43,494 bases of DNA from Candidatus Zixiibacteriota bacterium (GTDB lineage Bacteria > Zixibacteria > MSB-5A5 > UM-FILTER-46-8), in NCBI GenBank assembly GCA_014730345.1, contig WJIJ01000002.1:1-43494 (forward strand). The letters are read 5' to 3'. The notes below the pieces were generated by a model. The model was not told the origin of the DNA. It did no database searches and was given only the letters and a program-made list of their open reading frames with translations. Positions 7,896 through 16,368 of the stretch are shown here, in pieces (positions within the stretch are counted from its first letter, which is position 1; every line of letters starts with the position of its first letter). The position numbers and the translations under genes are program-made.

Positions 7896-8831
7896 TTATT
7901 CCTCGGAATCCGAAAAAGTCAACACAGCGGAAATCCTGTGGGTAGCCCCCAGGTCGGCATTCGGCAGGTAGGTATAATCAAGGGAGTGCCCCCACATCTT
8001 GAGTCCGCATCCAAAAGATAAATTGCCATCGCTGTTGTTAGCCTCGCTGGGACGGAAACCGCTTCTCAGGGCGAAACAATCCATCAGCGAATACTCGGCG
8101 CCGATAGCCATCCTTTCGGTGCCGTCCCGGGAGTAACCATACTCGGCTCCTATTACCACCGGGTAATAGAGAGTGTGGTATCCCACGCCCATACGGTATT
8201 CAGTAGGCAACGCGAAACTTTCATTTTCATATTTTATCGCCGAACCAAGGTTGGCCGCGCCGAATGAAAAGCTCCAGCGTCCGAAATCATAGAGCATACC
8301 CAGGTCGAACGCCCATCCGCTGGCGCTTAGATCGGATATACTCTGGCGTATGTTTTTCGCTCCCAGGCCGAGGCTTAAATTATCGGTGATTTTATGACCA
8401 TAGGATAAACCATAAGCGATATCGTAAACTTTGAACTCCCGCGTAGGCGCGTCATTGGCGTCATAACCCATTATTGAACCCATATGCAGGTATGATACCG
8501 AAAAACCCAGCGCCCCGTTTTTTCCGATGGGCGAACCATAGGCGGCGTATTCATGTTGCAGGTCCATATAATGTTCGTTGTGCTGGAGCATCAACGCTAC
8601 GGATTTGACATTGGTCAATGCCGCCGGATTCCAGTAACACGCGCTCGGGTCATTGGCGATGGCGCTGTAAGCGCCTCCCATGGCGATCGCGCGCGAACCG
8701 GCGCCGATGTTTAAAAATTCGGCGGCCGATGAACCGGCTCCGTCGGCGATTACATTTGTGGAAAAGCAAACTGATATTATTAACGATAAAGCTATTCCAT
8801 AGAGAAGTTTTCCATTTTTATAGCGGCGCAT
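7896..8831 (-). CDS. PorV/PorQ-family outer-membrane beta-barrel protein
   Basis: Outer-membrane barrel of the FadL-like PorV/PorQ group, whose best-known member, PorV, is the shuttle/scaffold of the T9SS that handles C-terminal sorting domains. The minus-strand ATG at 8831 is chosen because AAGGAGGA lies about 5 bp upstream; an in-frame ATG at 8864 lacks this. The 311-residue product has a signal peptide (basic start, hydrophobic core, likely cleavage after VIA near residue 29). The family N-terminus follows: AAEFLNIGAGSRAIAMGGAY, then DPSACYWNPAAL. The rest is alternating beta strands such as GLGAKNIRQSI and RMGVGYH, ending in a strand rather than in a sorting domain. Two T9SS cargo genes in the window fit its likely role, but a PorQ-like or unrelated role is possible. 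Confidence 0.82.
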   Translation of the reverse strand: MRRYKNGKLLYGIALSLIISVCFSTNVIADGAGSSAAEFLNIGAGSRAIAMGGAYSAIANDPSACYWNPAALTNVKSVALMLQHNEHYMDLQHEYAAYGSPIGKNGALGFSVSYLHMGSIMGYDANDAPTREFKVYDIAYGLSYGHKITDNLSLGLGAKNIRQSISDLSASGWAFDLGMLYDFGRWSFSFGAANLGSAIKYENESFALPTEYRMGVGYHTLYYPVVIGAEYGYSRDGTERMAIGAEYSLMDCFALRSGFRPSEANNSDGNLSFGCGLKMWGHSLDYTYLPNADLGATHRISAVLTFSDSEE

Positions 8832-9637
8832 GGCGTTCCTCCTTGCCCGTATTAAGGGTTTCATCGCGGAAGTTTAATCGCAATCCGCATGCCATGAGCG
8901 TGAATGGATTTAGTCTGTCTAACTGCAAGTTAATAAACATCTTACATAACTCATACCTGCCTTCCGTTATCCGGGGGCAGTTAAAATTCTGAACAGCATA
9001 TCCGATTATAGATATGCCTGCGCCGCCCGAATATTTTTCCGGAAAGCTTCTGGAGAGGGTATTTCATTGTTGTTAAATTACTTACCGATACCGATTATCA
9101 GAAGAAAAGCATATTGTAGAAGAAATGACCAAAGTTCGAATCGGGAACGGCTTATTGTTGGTACTGTATCGATTATAAATGTAATTAAATTAATTATCAA
9201 TCAAAAAAGAGAAATAATTCACAAACTTTTTATACTGATAATGGATTTCATCTCCTCTTTCATCTTATTTTTTCTCACTACAGTATTGTTGTTGTAACCT
9301 GTTGAATGTTATAGTATTACTTAACTATTGATAATAGTTGCCGATACATATATATCATATCGTCTTCCAAGGCAATTGTTTAATCACCTTTTTTTCAATT
9401 TTTTTGAGGTTGTTAGACAGGAGAGTTTTCGGTGGAAATGTCAATGGAAAGAAAAATATATCCAGGATGAAAAACTAATAATTCTTTACTTGCTTTAATA
9501 GCTAAAGTTGTTGATAATATCTTCTCAAATTTAAAGGAGACAATTATTTCAGTGAACAAATTGTCGATTGATTATTAGAAGAGGAAACATTTTCATAGTA
9601 TAATCTAAAGAATAAATTTTAGATACCGGAGGGAAAA
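8832..9637. other. AT-rich intergenic region without a convincing gene
   Basis: About 800 bp between the divergent PorV-like and UDP-sugar dehydrogenase genes. From about 9060 onwards it is strikingly AT-rich compared with its neighbours. A possible 76-residue frame at 9067-9297 has a TTG start, no ribosome site and a low-complexity hydrophobic end; I do not accept it. A TATAAT (9599-9604) lies upstream of the dehydrogenase, but no matching -35 is seen. It may hold promoters for both genes or decayed sequence. Confidence 0.6.
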
Positions 9638-10945
9638 TTGCCTGCAACATTATCAAAAAAGATAGAGGATAAATCTGCTGTCGTGGGAATACTGGGTTTA
9701 GGTTATGTTGGTTTACCTCTTGCGGTTGAGTTCGCCAAAGCGGGTTTTAAAGTTATAGGAATTGACGTATCCGAAAACAAGGTCAACCTGGTTAATAACG
9801 GGGAATCGGATATCGATGATATACCCTCCGAGCAGGTGAAAATCCTGCGCGATGCCAACCGCCTGGAAGCAACCACTGATTTTTCGATAATCAAGGAAAC
9901 CGATTGCATCGCGATATGTGTGCCCACGCCGCTTAATAAGACCAAAGACCCTGATGTTTCTTTCATACTTAAAGCGACCGAGGAGATAAAGAAATATCTT
10001 CGCAAGGGACAGCTCATAGTTTTGGAATCGACTACTTATCCGGGTACCACCGATGAGTTGATACAGCCGATACTGGAATCCACCGGGCTGGTGGCGGGCA
10101 AGGATTTCTTTCTCGCTTTTTCTCCGGAACGCGTTGATCCCGGAAATAAACAGTTTAACACATCCAATACCCCGAAAGTAGTGGGGGGAATCAATGAGCA
10201 GTCCACTGAAGCCGCCAAGTTGTTTTATGAACAGGTAATAGGGGAAGTTATTCCGGTTTCTTCAACAAGGGCGGCGGAGATGGTTAAGTTATTGGAAAAT
10301 ACATTCCGTTCGGTTAACATCGGGTTGGTTAACGAGGTTGCCTTAATGTGCGCCCGGTTGGAAATCGATGTGTGGGAAGTAATCGACGCGGCGGCCACAA
10401 AGCCTTTCGGTTTTCTTAAATTCTACCCGGGACCCGGACTCGGCGGGCATTGTATCCCCATTGATCCGCATTACCTTTCATGGAAATTGCGTTCGTTGAA
10501 TTATTACGCCCGTTTTATCGAACTCGCCGGGGATATTAACTCGAGCATGCCCGAGCATATAGTGGACCTTGTCGCCCAATCGCTTAACAAGGAAAAGAAA
10601 AGCATCGCCGGTTCAAAAGTTTTAATCCTGGGAGTGGCTTATAAAAAGGATATTTCCGATGTTCGCGAATCGCCGGCTCTGGATATAATCAGGATACTTG
10701 AGAACCGTAATGCCAGGGTTACCTATCATGATCCGTATGTTCCCAGCGTGAGGCTCGACGGCAGGACCGCGAAGTCAAGCCCATTGACGGAAGCAACCTT
10801 GAAGAAGGCCGATTGTGTGGTTATTGTAACTAACCATAGCGATATAGATTATAAGTGGGTCGTGGATACGAGCAAACTAATAGTTGATACCCGCAACGCG
10901 ACCAAAGATATTAAGGCGGGAAGAAGCAAAATTACAAAGCTGTAG
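9638..10945 (+). CDS. UDP-N-acetyl-D-glucosamine/mannosamine 6-dehydrogenase (WbpA/WecC-like)
   Basis: NAD-dependent enzyme oxidising C6 of a UDP-N-acetylhexosamine to the uronic acid, feeding capsule, O-antigen or exopolysaccharide synthesis in the cytosol. The 435-residue length is normal. It has the N-terminal Rossmann motif GLGYVGLPLA (residue about 20), the VPTPL and ESTTYPGTTDE segments, and SPERVDPGN. The central LLENTFR.VNIGLVNE helix and the catalytic Cys in GGHCIPIDP (C272) follow. The C-terminal UDP-binding domain contains GVAYKKDISDVRESPA. These features place it with WbpA-like rather than UDP-glucose dehydrogenases, but the exact sugar is not determined. The start is TTG with GGAGGG 4 bp upstream. 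No other polysaccharide genes adjoin it. Confidence 0.9.
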   Translation: MPATLSKKIEDKSAVVGILGLGYVGLPLAVEFAKAGFKVIGIDVSENKVNLVNNGESDIDDIPSEQVKILRDANRLEATTDFSIIKETDCIAICVPTPLNKTKDPDVSFILKATEEIKKYLRKGQLIVLESTTYPGTTDELIQPILESTGLVAGKDFFLAFSPERVDPGNKQFNTSNTPKVVGGINEQSTEAAKLFYEQVIGEVIPVSSTRAAEMVKLLENTFRSVNIGLVNEVALMCARLEIDVWEVIDAAATKPFGFLKFYPGPGLGGHCIPIDPHYLSWKLRSLNYYARFIELAGDINSSMPEHIVDLVAQSLNKEKKSIAGSKVLILGVAYKKDISDVRESPALDIIRILENRNARVTYHDPYVPSVRLDGRTAKSSPLTEATLKKADCVVIVTNHSDIDYKWVVDTSKLIVDTRNATKDIKAGRSKITKL

Positions 10946-11035
10946 CGAATATCCATTTATAATTAAGGAGTTTGCAGGCGTTCTCGCGGTCTATACAATA
11001 TTTATAGAAAACACTCAATTTTTTTAAAAAGTTAC

Positions 11036-11065
11036 TTGACAAAATAGTAACTAATTAGCTATTAT
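11036..11065 (+). promoter_or_regulatory. Sigma-70-type promoter upstream of spoVG
   Basis: A perfect TTGACA (11036-11041) and TATTAT (11060-11065) are separated by 18 bp. Transcription should begin near 11072, giving a leader of about 275 nt before spoVG. Confidence 0.7.
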
Positions 11066-11071
11066 TTATCG

Positions 11072-11346
11072 GAAGGGGTATATAGGGGAAGAAAGTGCTA
11101 AGGAAATTTACTATCTTTTAAGGAATAGAGACCATGTGGATCGCCGAACCAGTTTAATGAAGGAGGAGGTGTATAGTTTTTTAGATTGGGATCGTTTTTA
11201 CAGTTTTTACTTTTTACAAAATGTGCGGTTGACGGAACATTGTCCTAACGTTCCATTTTGAAGCTAACGGATTTACCAGGGATGGTAAAAAATGTCGCCG
11301 AAAAGCAGCATGTGCCAATTGAATTTTACCTGATTGGAGGCCTGCG
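11072..11346 (+). promoter_or_regulatory. Long structured 5' leader of spoVG with possible leader peptides
   Basis: This leader has two hairpins: GGAAC (11234-11238) with GTTCC (11250-11254), and TTTACCA (11272-11278) with TGGTAAA (11283-11289) closing a GGGA tetraloop of GNRA type. It also has two short frames. A 7-codon frame (11134-11157) is preceded by AAGGAA, and a 34-codon frame (11157-11261) starts at the overlapping TAATG. Neither peptide is recognised. The arrangement looks regulatory, but no known riboswitch class was matched. Confidence 0.4.
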
Positions 11347-11652
11347 TTGGAGATCACGGAAATCAGAATAACCCTGCGGAACGAAGAAAAGTTGAAAGCT
11401 TTTGCCAACGTAACCTTCAACAATGCGTTTGTTGTAAGGGGTTTAAAAGTTATCAAGGGTAAAAAGGGTTTTTTCATTTCGATGCCTTCCCGTAAGCGCA
11501 AAGACGGGACGCATCACGACATCGCCCATCCTATCAACAACGATACTCGAAAAAGGATTGAGGATGCCGTGCTGGAGGCATACGAGAAAGAACTAAAGGA
11601 CAGAAGCGGAGAACCGGTAAGCAGTCAAGCCGATGAGTTTGGCGAGTATTGA
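11347..11652 (+). CDS. spoVG: SpoVG family regulator
   Basis: SpoVG is a small RNA/DNA-binding regulator, first known from Bacillus sporulation and septation, and widespread in non-sporulating bacteria where it acts on gene expression and cell-envelope traits. The 101-residue protein matches the family almost end to end: EITEIRI at the start, LKAFANVTFNNAFVVRGLKVI, then GFFISMPSRKRKDG and the D.AHPIN.DTR helix. The acidic tail is variable in the family. The start is TTG with GGAGG 6 bp upstream (11336-11340); the conserved sequence begins at once, so this start is secure. A clear promoter, a long leader and a strong terminator make it a monocistronic unit. Confidence 0.95.
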   Translation: MEITEIRITLRNEEKLKAFANVTFNNAFVVRGLKVIKGKKGFFISMPSRKRKDGTHHDIAHPINNDTRKRIEDAVLEAYEKELKDRSGEPVSSQADEFGEY

Positions 11653-11675
11653 TTCATAAATCCGCTAAAGTATAT

Positions 11676-11704
11676 AGCGCCCGGTTAATTCGGGCGCTTT
11701 TTAT
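11676..11704 (+). terminator. Rho-independent terminator of spoVG
   Basis: AGCGCCCG (11676-11683) and CGGGCGCT (11691-11698) form a perfect 8-bp stem with a 7-nt loop, followed by a T-run. Confidence 0.92.
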
Positions 11705-11757
11705 TCGATAGGATTTTTAGAGTAAACGGAATTTACCAATAAACAATCAGGACTACG

Positions 11758-14196
11758 GTGAGTACAGCATCCAAAACTATCTTGCCTGCCGTAGGATTAG
11801 TTGCATTACTTATTAGTCTTTTATCGGGGGTTGATTTATTTGCGGTAAAACCCAATGATGGGCTTAACTGGAAACTCGGAGGCGAGATACCCAGGGTAGA
11901 TGAAGTAGTTCCCGGCGGACCCGGTGACCGGGCTGGAGTACGCGTTGGCGATGTTATCCTCGGTATAAATCATACTCTGGTTAATTCTCCCATCGAGGCG
12001 GCAAGAATATTAGCCGGCCGGGACGTGGGCGATGAAGTCGAGTATTTAATCCAGAGGGGCGATGATATCCTTCGAGCCGATTTGAGGCTGGAAAGCTATC
12101 GTATCGGCGGGCCGCTCGATTTGTTTTATCTGATACTCGGCTTAATGTACGCGGCGGTTGGAGTATATGTTTACATACGCAGGCCGGATTATCTTCCCGC
12201 GAAAATTTTCTACCTCTTGAATATCTCGTTTATGGTATTTCTATCCTGCAGTTTCCGTAATTCTTCATATTACTGGGTAGATATTGTAATTGCCAATGCC
12301 GACGCGCTAGCGCTGTTTTTGATGCCAGCCTTTTTTCTGCATTTCTTTCTGATTTTTCCCCGCCGTAAGGAAGTATTGAACCGTATCGAGTTTCTTCCTG
12401 TGTTGATTTACGGCATTCCTCCATTGTTTTATGTCTATTTTTCCTTCAACCAGGTTTACGGATATGGCAACCCGCTGGAGTTGTGGGGAATAAATATATA
12501 CAACTGGGTTATACTTTCACTCTACCTTTTAGCCGGGCTTATCTCTCTGGTGCACAGTAACGCGACCACTAAAAATCCTGTTGAGAAAAGGCAGATACGG
12601 GTACTGTCATGGGGGGTGGTGCTGGCGGTGATTCCTTTCGTGTTTTTCGGTGTTGGTTCTATTTTGTTTTTCGAGACCAAGGAGCTCGCGTTTTTAGGCA
12701 TTTTCCCGTTGATGTTTATCCCGGCTTCAACCGCTTATGCCATAATCCGCCACCGGCTTTTTGAAGTTGAGTTTTATATACGCCGCAGTATCATCTATGG
12801 TTTGTTGACCACCGCTGTAATTGTTTTTTACATAATCCTGGTGGAGGTTATCGGATTTTTCCTCGAGCCGGTTTTCGGCGAAAAGAACCGTCTGGTGATG
12901 GTGGGGGCGATACTCGCGGTTGCCCTTGTTTTCGCGCCACTGAGACAGCGCGCCCAGCGTCTCCTCGAAAGGCTTTTCTACAAGAGGGATTACCGGCTTA
13001 ACCTGTCGGTCAAAGAACTGACCTCCCCGTTAATGGAATCCGGCGATATCTATGAAATCGGGAACAATATCACCATCAGTATAAAGAAAAATATCGAGCC
13101 GTCATTGATCGCAGTACTTGTTTTTGAACCGGAAGGAGGAAGGGTCCGGGTTATTTCATCGGAAGGATTGCCACCGGGGGTAAACCTGGTGTCCGGGCCT
13201 GTCGATTCAGAATCCGGATTGATAAAATTTATCGCCGAACGTGAAGGCGTGGTTTTTGTAAGGGACCTGGAGGAGGAATACGAGGGAGATCTTACTTGCG
13301 GTCAATTGAAAAGCAACGGTGTCGAGTTAGTCATACCGGTGAAATATCAGGATAAATTAACCGGGTTAATACTACTGGGACACAAACAGGATTACGAGAT
13401 ATACTCCCTGCTGGAGATTGAACTGTTGATGTCGGTTGCCCGGCAGGCGGGAGTTTCCATGCAGATAATCTACCTCGCGGAAAAGATCTCCGAGACCAAC
13501 AAACAACTTCTCCAGTCAGAACACCTGGCTACCCTTGGAAGATTGGCCGCGGGCGTAGCCCATGAAATCCGTAATCCGCTGACATCCATAAAGCTCAACC
13601 TGCAGTCTCTCCGGAGGTCGGCGCAGCCGGATACAGTTGATAACCGCAGGCTGGGGATAATTCTCCGTGAAACCGACCGTTTGGAAAAACTGGTTAAGGA
13701 GATGATGATATTCGCCCGGCCCGTGGAGATGAAAATCGAGCAAATGAATTTGAAAGAGGTAATAAACAATTCCATTGAGGATTCCGGTATGGCGGATTAT
13801 CCGGATGTTGATGTATCGGTAATCGTGGATGATAGAACTGGAATAATCAACGCGGATGCCCGGCGGTTGGAGCAGGTATTAACCAACCTGATTCAGAACT
13901 CGCTTCAGAGTTTTCGGGGACGTGGAGGTACAATAGAAATAAACGCCGGCCATTTCGGCGATAAAGCCATTGGAGATACCCAAAGGGGAGTTTTAATAAA
14001 AGTCCGGGATACTGGACCGGGTATTGCCGAGGAAAACAGGGACAAGATTTTCGAACCGTTTTTCACCACCCGCTCGGAAGGCACGGGGTTGGGGCTGGCT
14101 AATTGTAAAAAGTTCGTGGAATTGCACGGGGGATGGATTAAATTAAATCCGGAGATTGATGAGGGCACCGAAGTTTGGATATATCTACCACAGTAG
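11758..14196 (+). CDS. Sensor histidine kinase with PDZ, multi-TM, GAF and HATPase domains
   Basis: Large membrane kinase of 812 residues. Order of parts: a hydrophobic segment (about 8-28), a PDZ domain (about 38-115, with PGGPGDRAGVRVGDVILGIN) expected outside the membrane, and a block of about seven to eight hydrophobic segments (about 120-400). A GAF-like domain (about 430-575) is followed by a dimerisation helix with an intact H-box VAHEIRNPLTSIK (His602). The HATPase domain has N-box NLIQNSLQSF, G1 DTGPGI, F-box FEPFFTTRSEGT and G2 GLGLA. The kinase core is NtrB/AtoS-like. The GTG start at 11758 gives a sensible N-terminus. The NtrC-type regulator starts 12 bp downstream, so the two form one two-component system. 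The signal is unknown; the PDZ suggests a periplasmic protein or peptide tail. Confidence 0.9.
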   Translation: MSTASKTILPAVGLVALLISLLSGVDLFAVKPNDGLNWKLGGEIPRVDEVVPGGPGDRAGVRVGDVILGINHTLVNSPIEAARILAGRDVGDEVEYLIQRGDDILRADLRLESYRIGGPLDLFYLILGLMYAAVGVYVYIRRPDYLPAKIFYLLNISFMVFLSCSFRNSSYYWVDIVIANADALALFLMPAFFLHFFLIFPRRKEVLNRIEFLPVLIYGIPPLFYVYFSFNQVYGYGNPLELWGINIYNWVILSLYLLAGLISLVHSNATTKNPVEKRQIRVLSWGVVLAVIPFVFFGVGSILFFETKELAFLGIFPLMFIPASTAYAIIRHRLFEVEFYIRRSIIYGLLTTAVIVFYIILVEVIGFFLEPVFGEKNRLVMVGAILAVALVFAPLRQRAQRLLERLFYKRDYRLNLSVKELTSPLMESGDIYEIGNNITISIKKNIEPSLIAVLVFEPEGGRVRVISSEGLPPGVNLVSGPVDSESGLIKFIAEREGVVFVRDLEEEYEGDLTCGQLKSNGVELVIPVKYQDKLTGLILLGHKQDYEIYSLLEIELLMSVARQAGVSMQIIYLAEKISETNKQLLQSEHLATLGRLAAGVAHEIRNPLTSIKLNLQSLRRSAQPDTVDNRRLGIILRETDRLEKLVKEMMIFARPVEMKIEQMNLKEVINNSIEDSGMADYPDVDVSVIVDDRTGIINADARRLEQVLTNLIQNSLQSFRGRGGTIEINAGHFGDKAIGDTQRGVLIKVRDTGPGIAEENRDKIFEPFFTTRSEGTGLGLANCKKFVELHGGWIKLNPEIDEGTEVWIYLPQ

Positions 14197-14208
14197 AGCG
14201 GAGACGGT

Positions 14209-15564
14209 TTGAGCAAGCGGAAAATTCTAATTATAGATGATGACCGTTCGATATGTGAAACCCTGGAGTTGGAGTTTCAATCGAGAGGGTATGATACCCG
14301 CAGTTCTCTCGACGGCGAATCGGGTTTAAAAAGTTTTGAGGAGTATTCCCCGGACCTTGTTCTTCTCGACCTGCGCCTTCCCGATTGTATCGGAATCGAT
14401 GTTTTGAAGAAGATAAAGGAGATCAAACCGGAGCAGGTTGTGATAATGATGACGGCTCACGATGATATGGAAAACACTATCCAGGCTGTGCAATCAGGTG
14501 TCTATGACTATATCCACAAACCCCTCGACCTTGACCAGTTGGAGATGGCGCTGGGAAGGGCATTGCAGATACGGGAACTCTCCGACCGTATGGAAGGTAT
14601 TGTATCGGAGATAAGCAACAAGTACCGGCTGAACCGGCTGGTAGGTAAATCCCCGGGGATGCTTGAGGTTTTTAAATCTATAGGCGCGGCCACAACCAGC
14701 AAGGTTACCGTTTTAATCACCGGGGAATCCGGCACCGGCAAGGAGTTGATCGCGCGGGCGATTCATTACAACAGCAAGTACAAAGCGTATCCTTTCGTAG
14801 CTATCAACTGCGGGGCGATTCCCGAAAACCTTTTCGAGTCGGAACTTTTCGGCTATGTCAGGGGCGCGTTTACCGGAGCCGCCGGGGACCATGCCGGCAA
14901 ACTCGAGAGCGCTGAAGAAGGGACCCTTTTCCTCGATGAGATAAGCGAACTCCCGCCCCAGATGCAGGTGAAGCTTTTGAGGGTTTTACAAGAGAGGGTT
15001 TACAGCAGGCTTGGCTCCAACCAGGAGCTTGAGTTCAACGCCCGTTTAATAGCGGCGACCAATACCGATTTGGAGGAATTGGTTAAAGAGGGCAGGTTCC
15101 GGGAGGACCTTTACTATCGTTTGAAAGTAATGGAAATCGACGTACCGCCGCTGAGAGCGCGCAGGGAAGATATCCCGGCATTAACTGAGTTTTTAATAGA
15201 CAAGATCAATAAGGAATTTGATAAGAACATTACCCACATCTCCCCCGGTATATTCCAGCACCTCCAAAAATTCGGTTATCCGGGTAATGTCCGCCAGCTC
15301 GAAAATATTCTAAGACGCGCGGTGGTTATGGCAAAAAGCGACACCCTGTTCTGGGATGACCTGGCTCCTTTCGTGGATATGGAGAGCAAATCAGCGGAAA
15401 TGACCGAAGGCGGATTAACGACATTAGATGAAATGGAGAAAAGGCACCTGTTGAAGGTTCTCGAGGCCACCGGCTGGAACAAGTCGAAGGCGTGCCGCGT
15501 GCTCGATATATCCCGTCCCACCCTTGACCGCAAAATTGAAAAATACGATCTCGGTTCCGATTAA
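14209..15564 (+). CDS. NtrC-family sigma-54-dependent response regulator
   Basis: Cytosolic transcription activator of 451 residues that opens sigma-54 promoters after phosphorylation by its kinase, here surely the gene just upstream. Receiver domain (about 4-118): the acidic IIDDDRS pair, phosphorylated Asp54 in LLDLRLPD, MMTAH and the YDYIHKP Lys. AAA+ domain (about 145-385): Walker A GESGTGKE, the sigma-54 contact loop GAFTGA, Walker B GTLFLDEI and the second-region FREDLYYRL. C-terminal Fis-type helix-turn-helix (about 405-447), including NKSKACRVLDISRPTL. The TTG start has GGAG 5 bp upstream. Its stop overlaps the stop of arsC on the other strand by a few bases. Sigma-54 itself is not in the window and target genes are unknown. 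Confidence 0.95.
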   Translation: MSKRKILIIDDDRSICETLELEFQSRGYDTRSSLDGESGLKSFEEYSPDLVLLDLRLPDCIGIDVLKKIKEIKPEQVVIMMTAHDDMENTIQAVQSGVYDYIHKPLDLDQLEMALGRALQIRELSDRMEGIVSEISNKYRLNRLVGKSPGMLEVFKSIGAATTSKVTVLITGESGTGKELIARAIHYNSKYKAYPFVAINCGAIPENLFESELFGYVRGAFTGAAGDHAGKLESAEEGTLFLDEISELPPQMQVKLLRVLQERVYSRLGSNQELEFNARLIAATNTDLEELVKEGRFREDLYYRLKVMEIDVPPLRARREDIPALTEFLIDKINKEFDKNITHISPGIFQHLQKFGYPGNVRQLENILRRAVVMAKSDTLFWDDLAPFVDMESKSAEMTEGGLTTLDEMEKRHLLKVLEATGWNKSKACRVLDISRPTLDRKIEKYDLGSD

Positions 15565-15974
15565 TCCGATTCCCGGATAAAGGATTCAATTCTCCTTTTT
15601 AAGTCATCCCGCGCTTCCCTGAATGCCTTTAAGATATTATCTTCGGTACCATTGGCTTCCGCCGGGTCATCTATCGGCCAGTGTATTTTTTCGGCATTTC
15701 CGGGAAACATGGGGCATTCCTCCTCCGCTCGGCCGCATACCGTTATTACGTAGTCGAACTCATCGCCGATATAATCATCTATGCTTTCCGAACGTTGCTC
15801 CGATATGTCAATTCCCAATTCTCCCATTACGCCAATCGCCAGGGGATTGACGAAGCTGGGGGATGTTCCGGCGGAATAAACCTCGAATTGTCCGTTGCTC
15901 ATTTCCCTGAGCAATCCTTCTGCCATTTGCGAACGGCATGAATTGGCGGTGCAAATAAAAATTATCTTCTTCAA
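15561..15974 (-). CDS. arsC: Arsenate reductase, thioredoxin-coupled (low-MW phosphatase fold)
   Basis: Cytosolic enzyme reducing arsenate to arsenite for export. At 137 residues it has the Staphylococcus pI258-type layout: the P-loop CTANSCRSQMAEG with nucleophile Cys8 and Arg14, and the redox pair Cys80 and Cys87 in VCGRAEEECPMFPG, followed by HWPIDDPA. All three Cys of the relay are present, which separates it from plain tyrosine phosphatases. It lies 10 bp after the small CxxC protein, its likely operon partner. No arsenite pump (ArsB/Acr3) or ArsR is seen nearby, so the pathway is incomplete in this window. It is transcribed towards the sigma-54 regulator, and the two stop codons overlap with no terminator between. 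Confidence 0.92.
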   Translation of the reverse strand: MKKIIFICTANSCRSQMAEGLLREMSNGQFEVYSAGTSPSFVNPLAIGVMGELGIDISEQRSESIDDYIGDEFDYVITVCGRAEEECPMFPGNAEKIHWPIDDPAEANGTEDNILKAFREARDDLKRRIESFIRESD

Positions 15975-15984
15975 GAGCTGTCCT

Positions 15985-16230
15985 TTACTTGTCTATCGAC
16001 TTGAACAATTCAGTCAGCTGGTTAACATCGGGTACCGACCCGGATGATACCAACTTCTCCTCAACAATCAGTGCGGGCATCATCCGCGCCTTGTACTTGT
16101 TATAGTCGGATGGTTTGCGTGATTTTTCGATTGAAAGCTCCACTCCGCTCTGCTCGCCGGCCTTTTGAATGTTGCTTTCTATCATTTTGCATTTCGTGCA
16201 TCCCATACCTAAAATTTTTACGTTAATCAT
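15985..16230 (-). CDS. Small thioredoxin-fold redox protein (CxxC)
   Basis: Small thioredoxin/glutaredoxin-like protein of the redox-active disulfide family often encoded beside arsenic-resistance genes. The motif GMGCTKC (Cys11, Cys14) follows the first strand, and MMPALIVEEKLV supplies the cis-Pro strand of the fold. It is about 81 residues, one thioredoxin fold without extra domains. The ATG at 16230 is preferred because AAAGGA ends 4 nt upstream; the ATG directly before it (16233) would leave only 1 nt. Probable role (inference): electron donor for the arsenate reductase encoded 10 bp downstream, since that ArsC type needs a thioredoxin-like reductant. Confidence 0.85.
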   Translation of the reverse strand: MINVKILGMGCTKCKMIESNIQKAGEQSGVELSIEKSRKPSDYNKYKARMMPALIVEEKLVSSGSVPDVNQLTELFKSIDK

Positions 16231-16331
16231 CATATCCTTTCTGAACTATTGGAACTTTGATAATGTTCAATATTACAAGAAATTACGCATGTTTTTAAGC
16301 GTCTGCCACAACTAATAATAATTAAAAATCC

Positions 16332-16360
16332 TTGACAATTCAAGTTGGTGTATTTACAAT
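16332..16360 (+). promoter_or_regulatory. Strong sigma-70 promoter of the lipid operon, giving a near-leaderless mRNA
   Basis: TTGACA (16332-16337), a 17-bp spacer and TACAAT (16355-16360) are one mismatch from consensus. The predicted start near 16367 is only about 2 nt before the yceD ATG at 16369. Confidence 0.8.
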
Positions 16361-16368
16361 GGTGGTTT

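Noticed and set aside
9131-9150. A GTTCGAATC sequence resembling the T-arm of a tRNA.
   Set aside because: No acceptor stem, D-arm or anticodon arm can be built around it.
9067-9297. A 76-codon frame in the AT-rich gap.
   Set aside because: TTG start, no Shine-Dalgarno site, low-complexity Ile/Leu/Phe-rich end as expected from AT-rich DNA, and no recognisable family.
16345-16368. An upstream in-frame TTG that would lengthen YceD by 8 residues.
   Set aside because: The codons lie across the spacer and -10 of the promoter, before the predicted transcription start.
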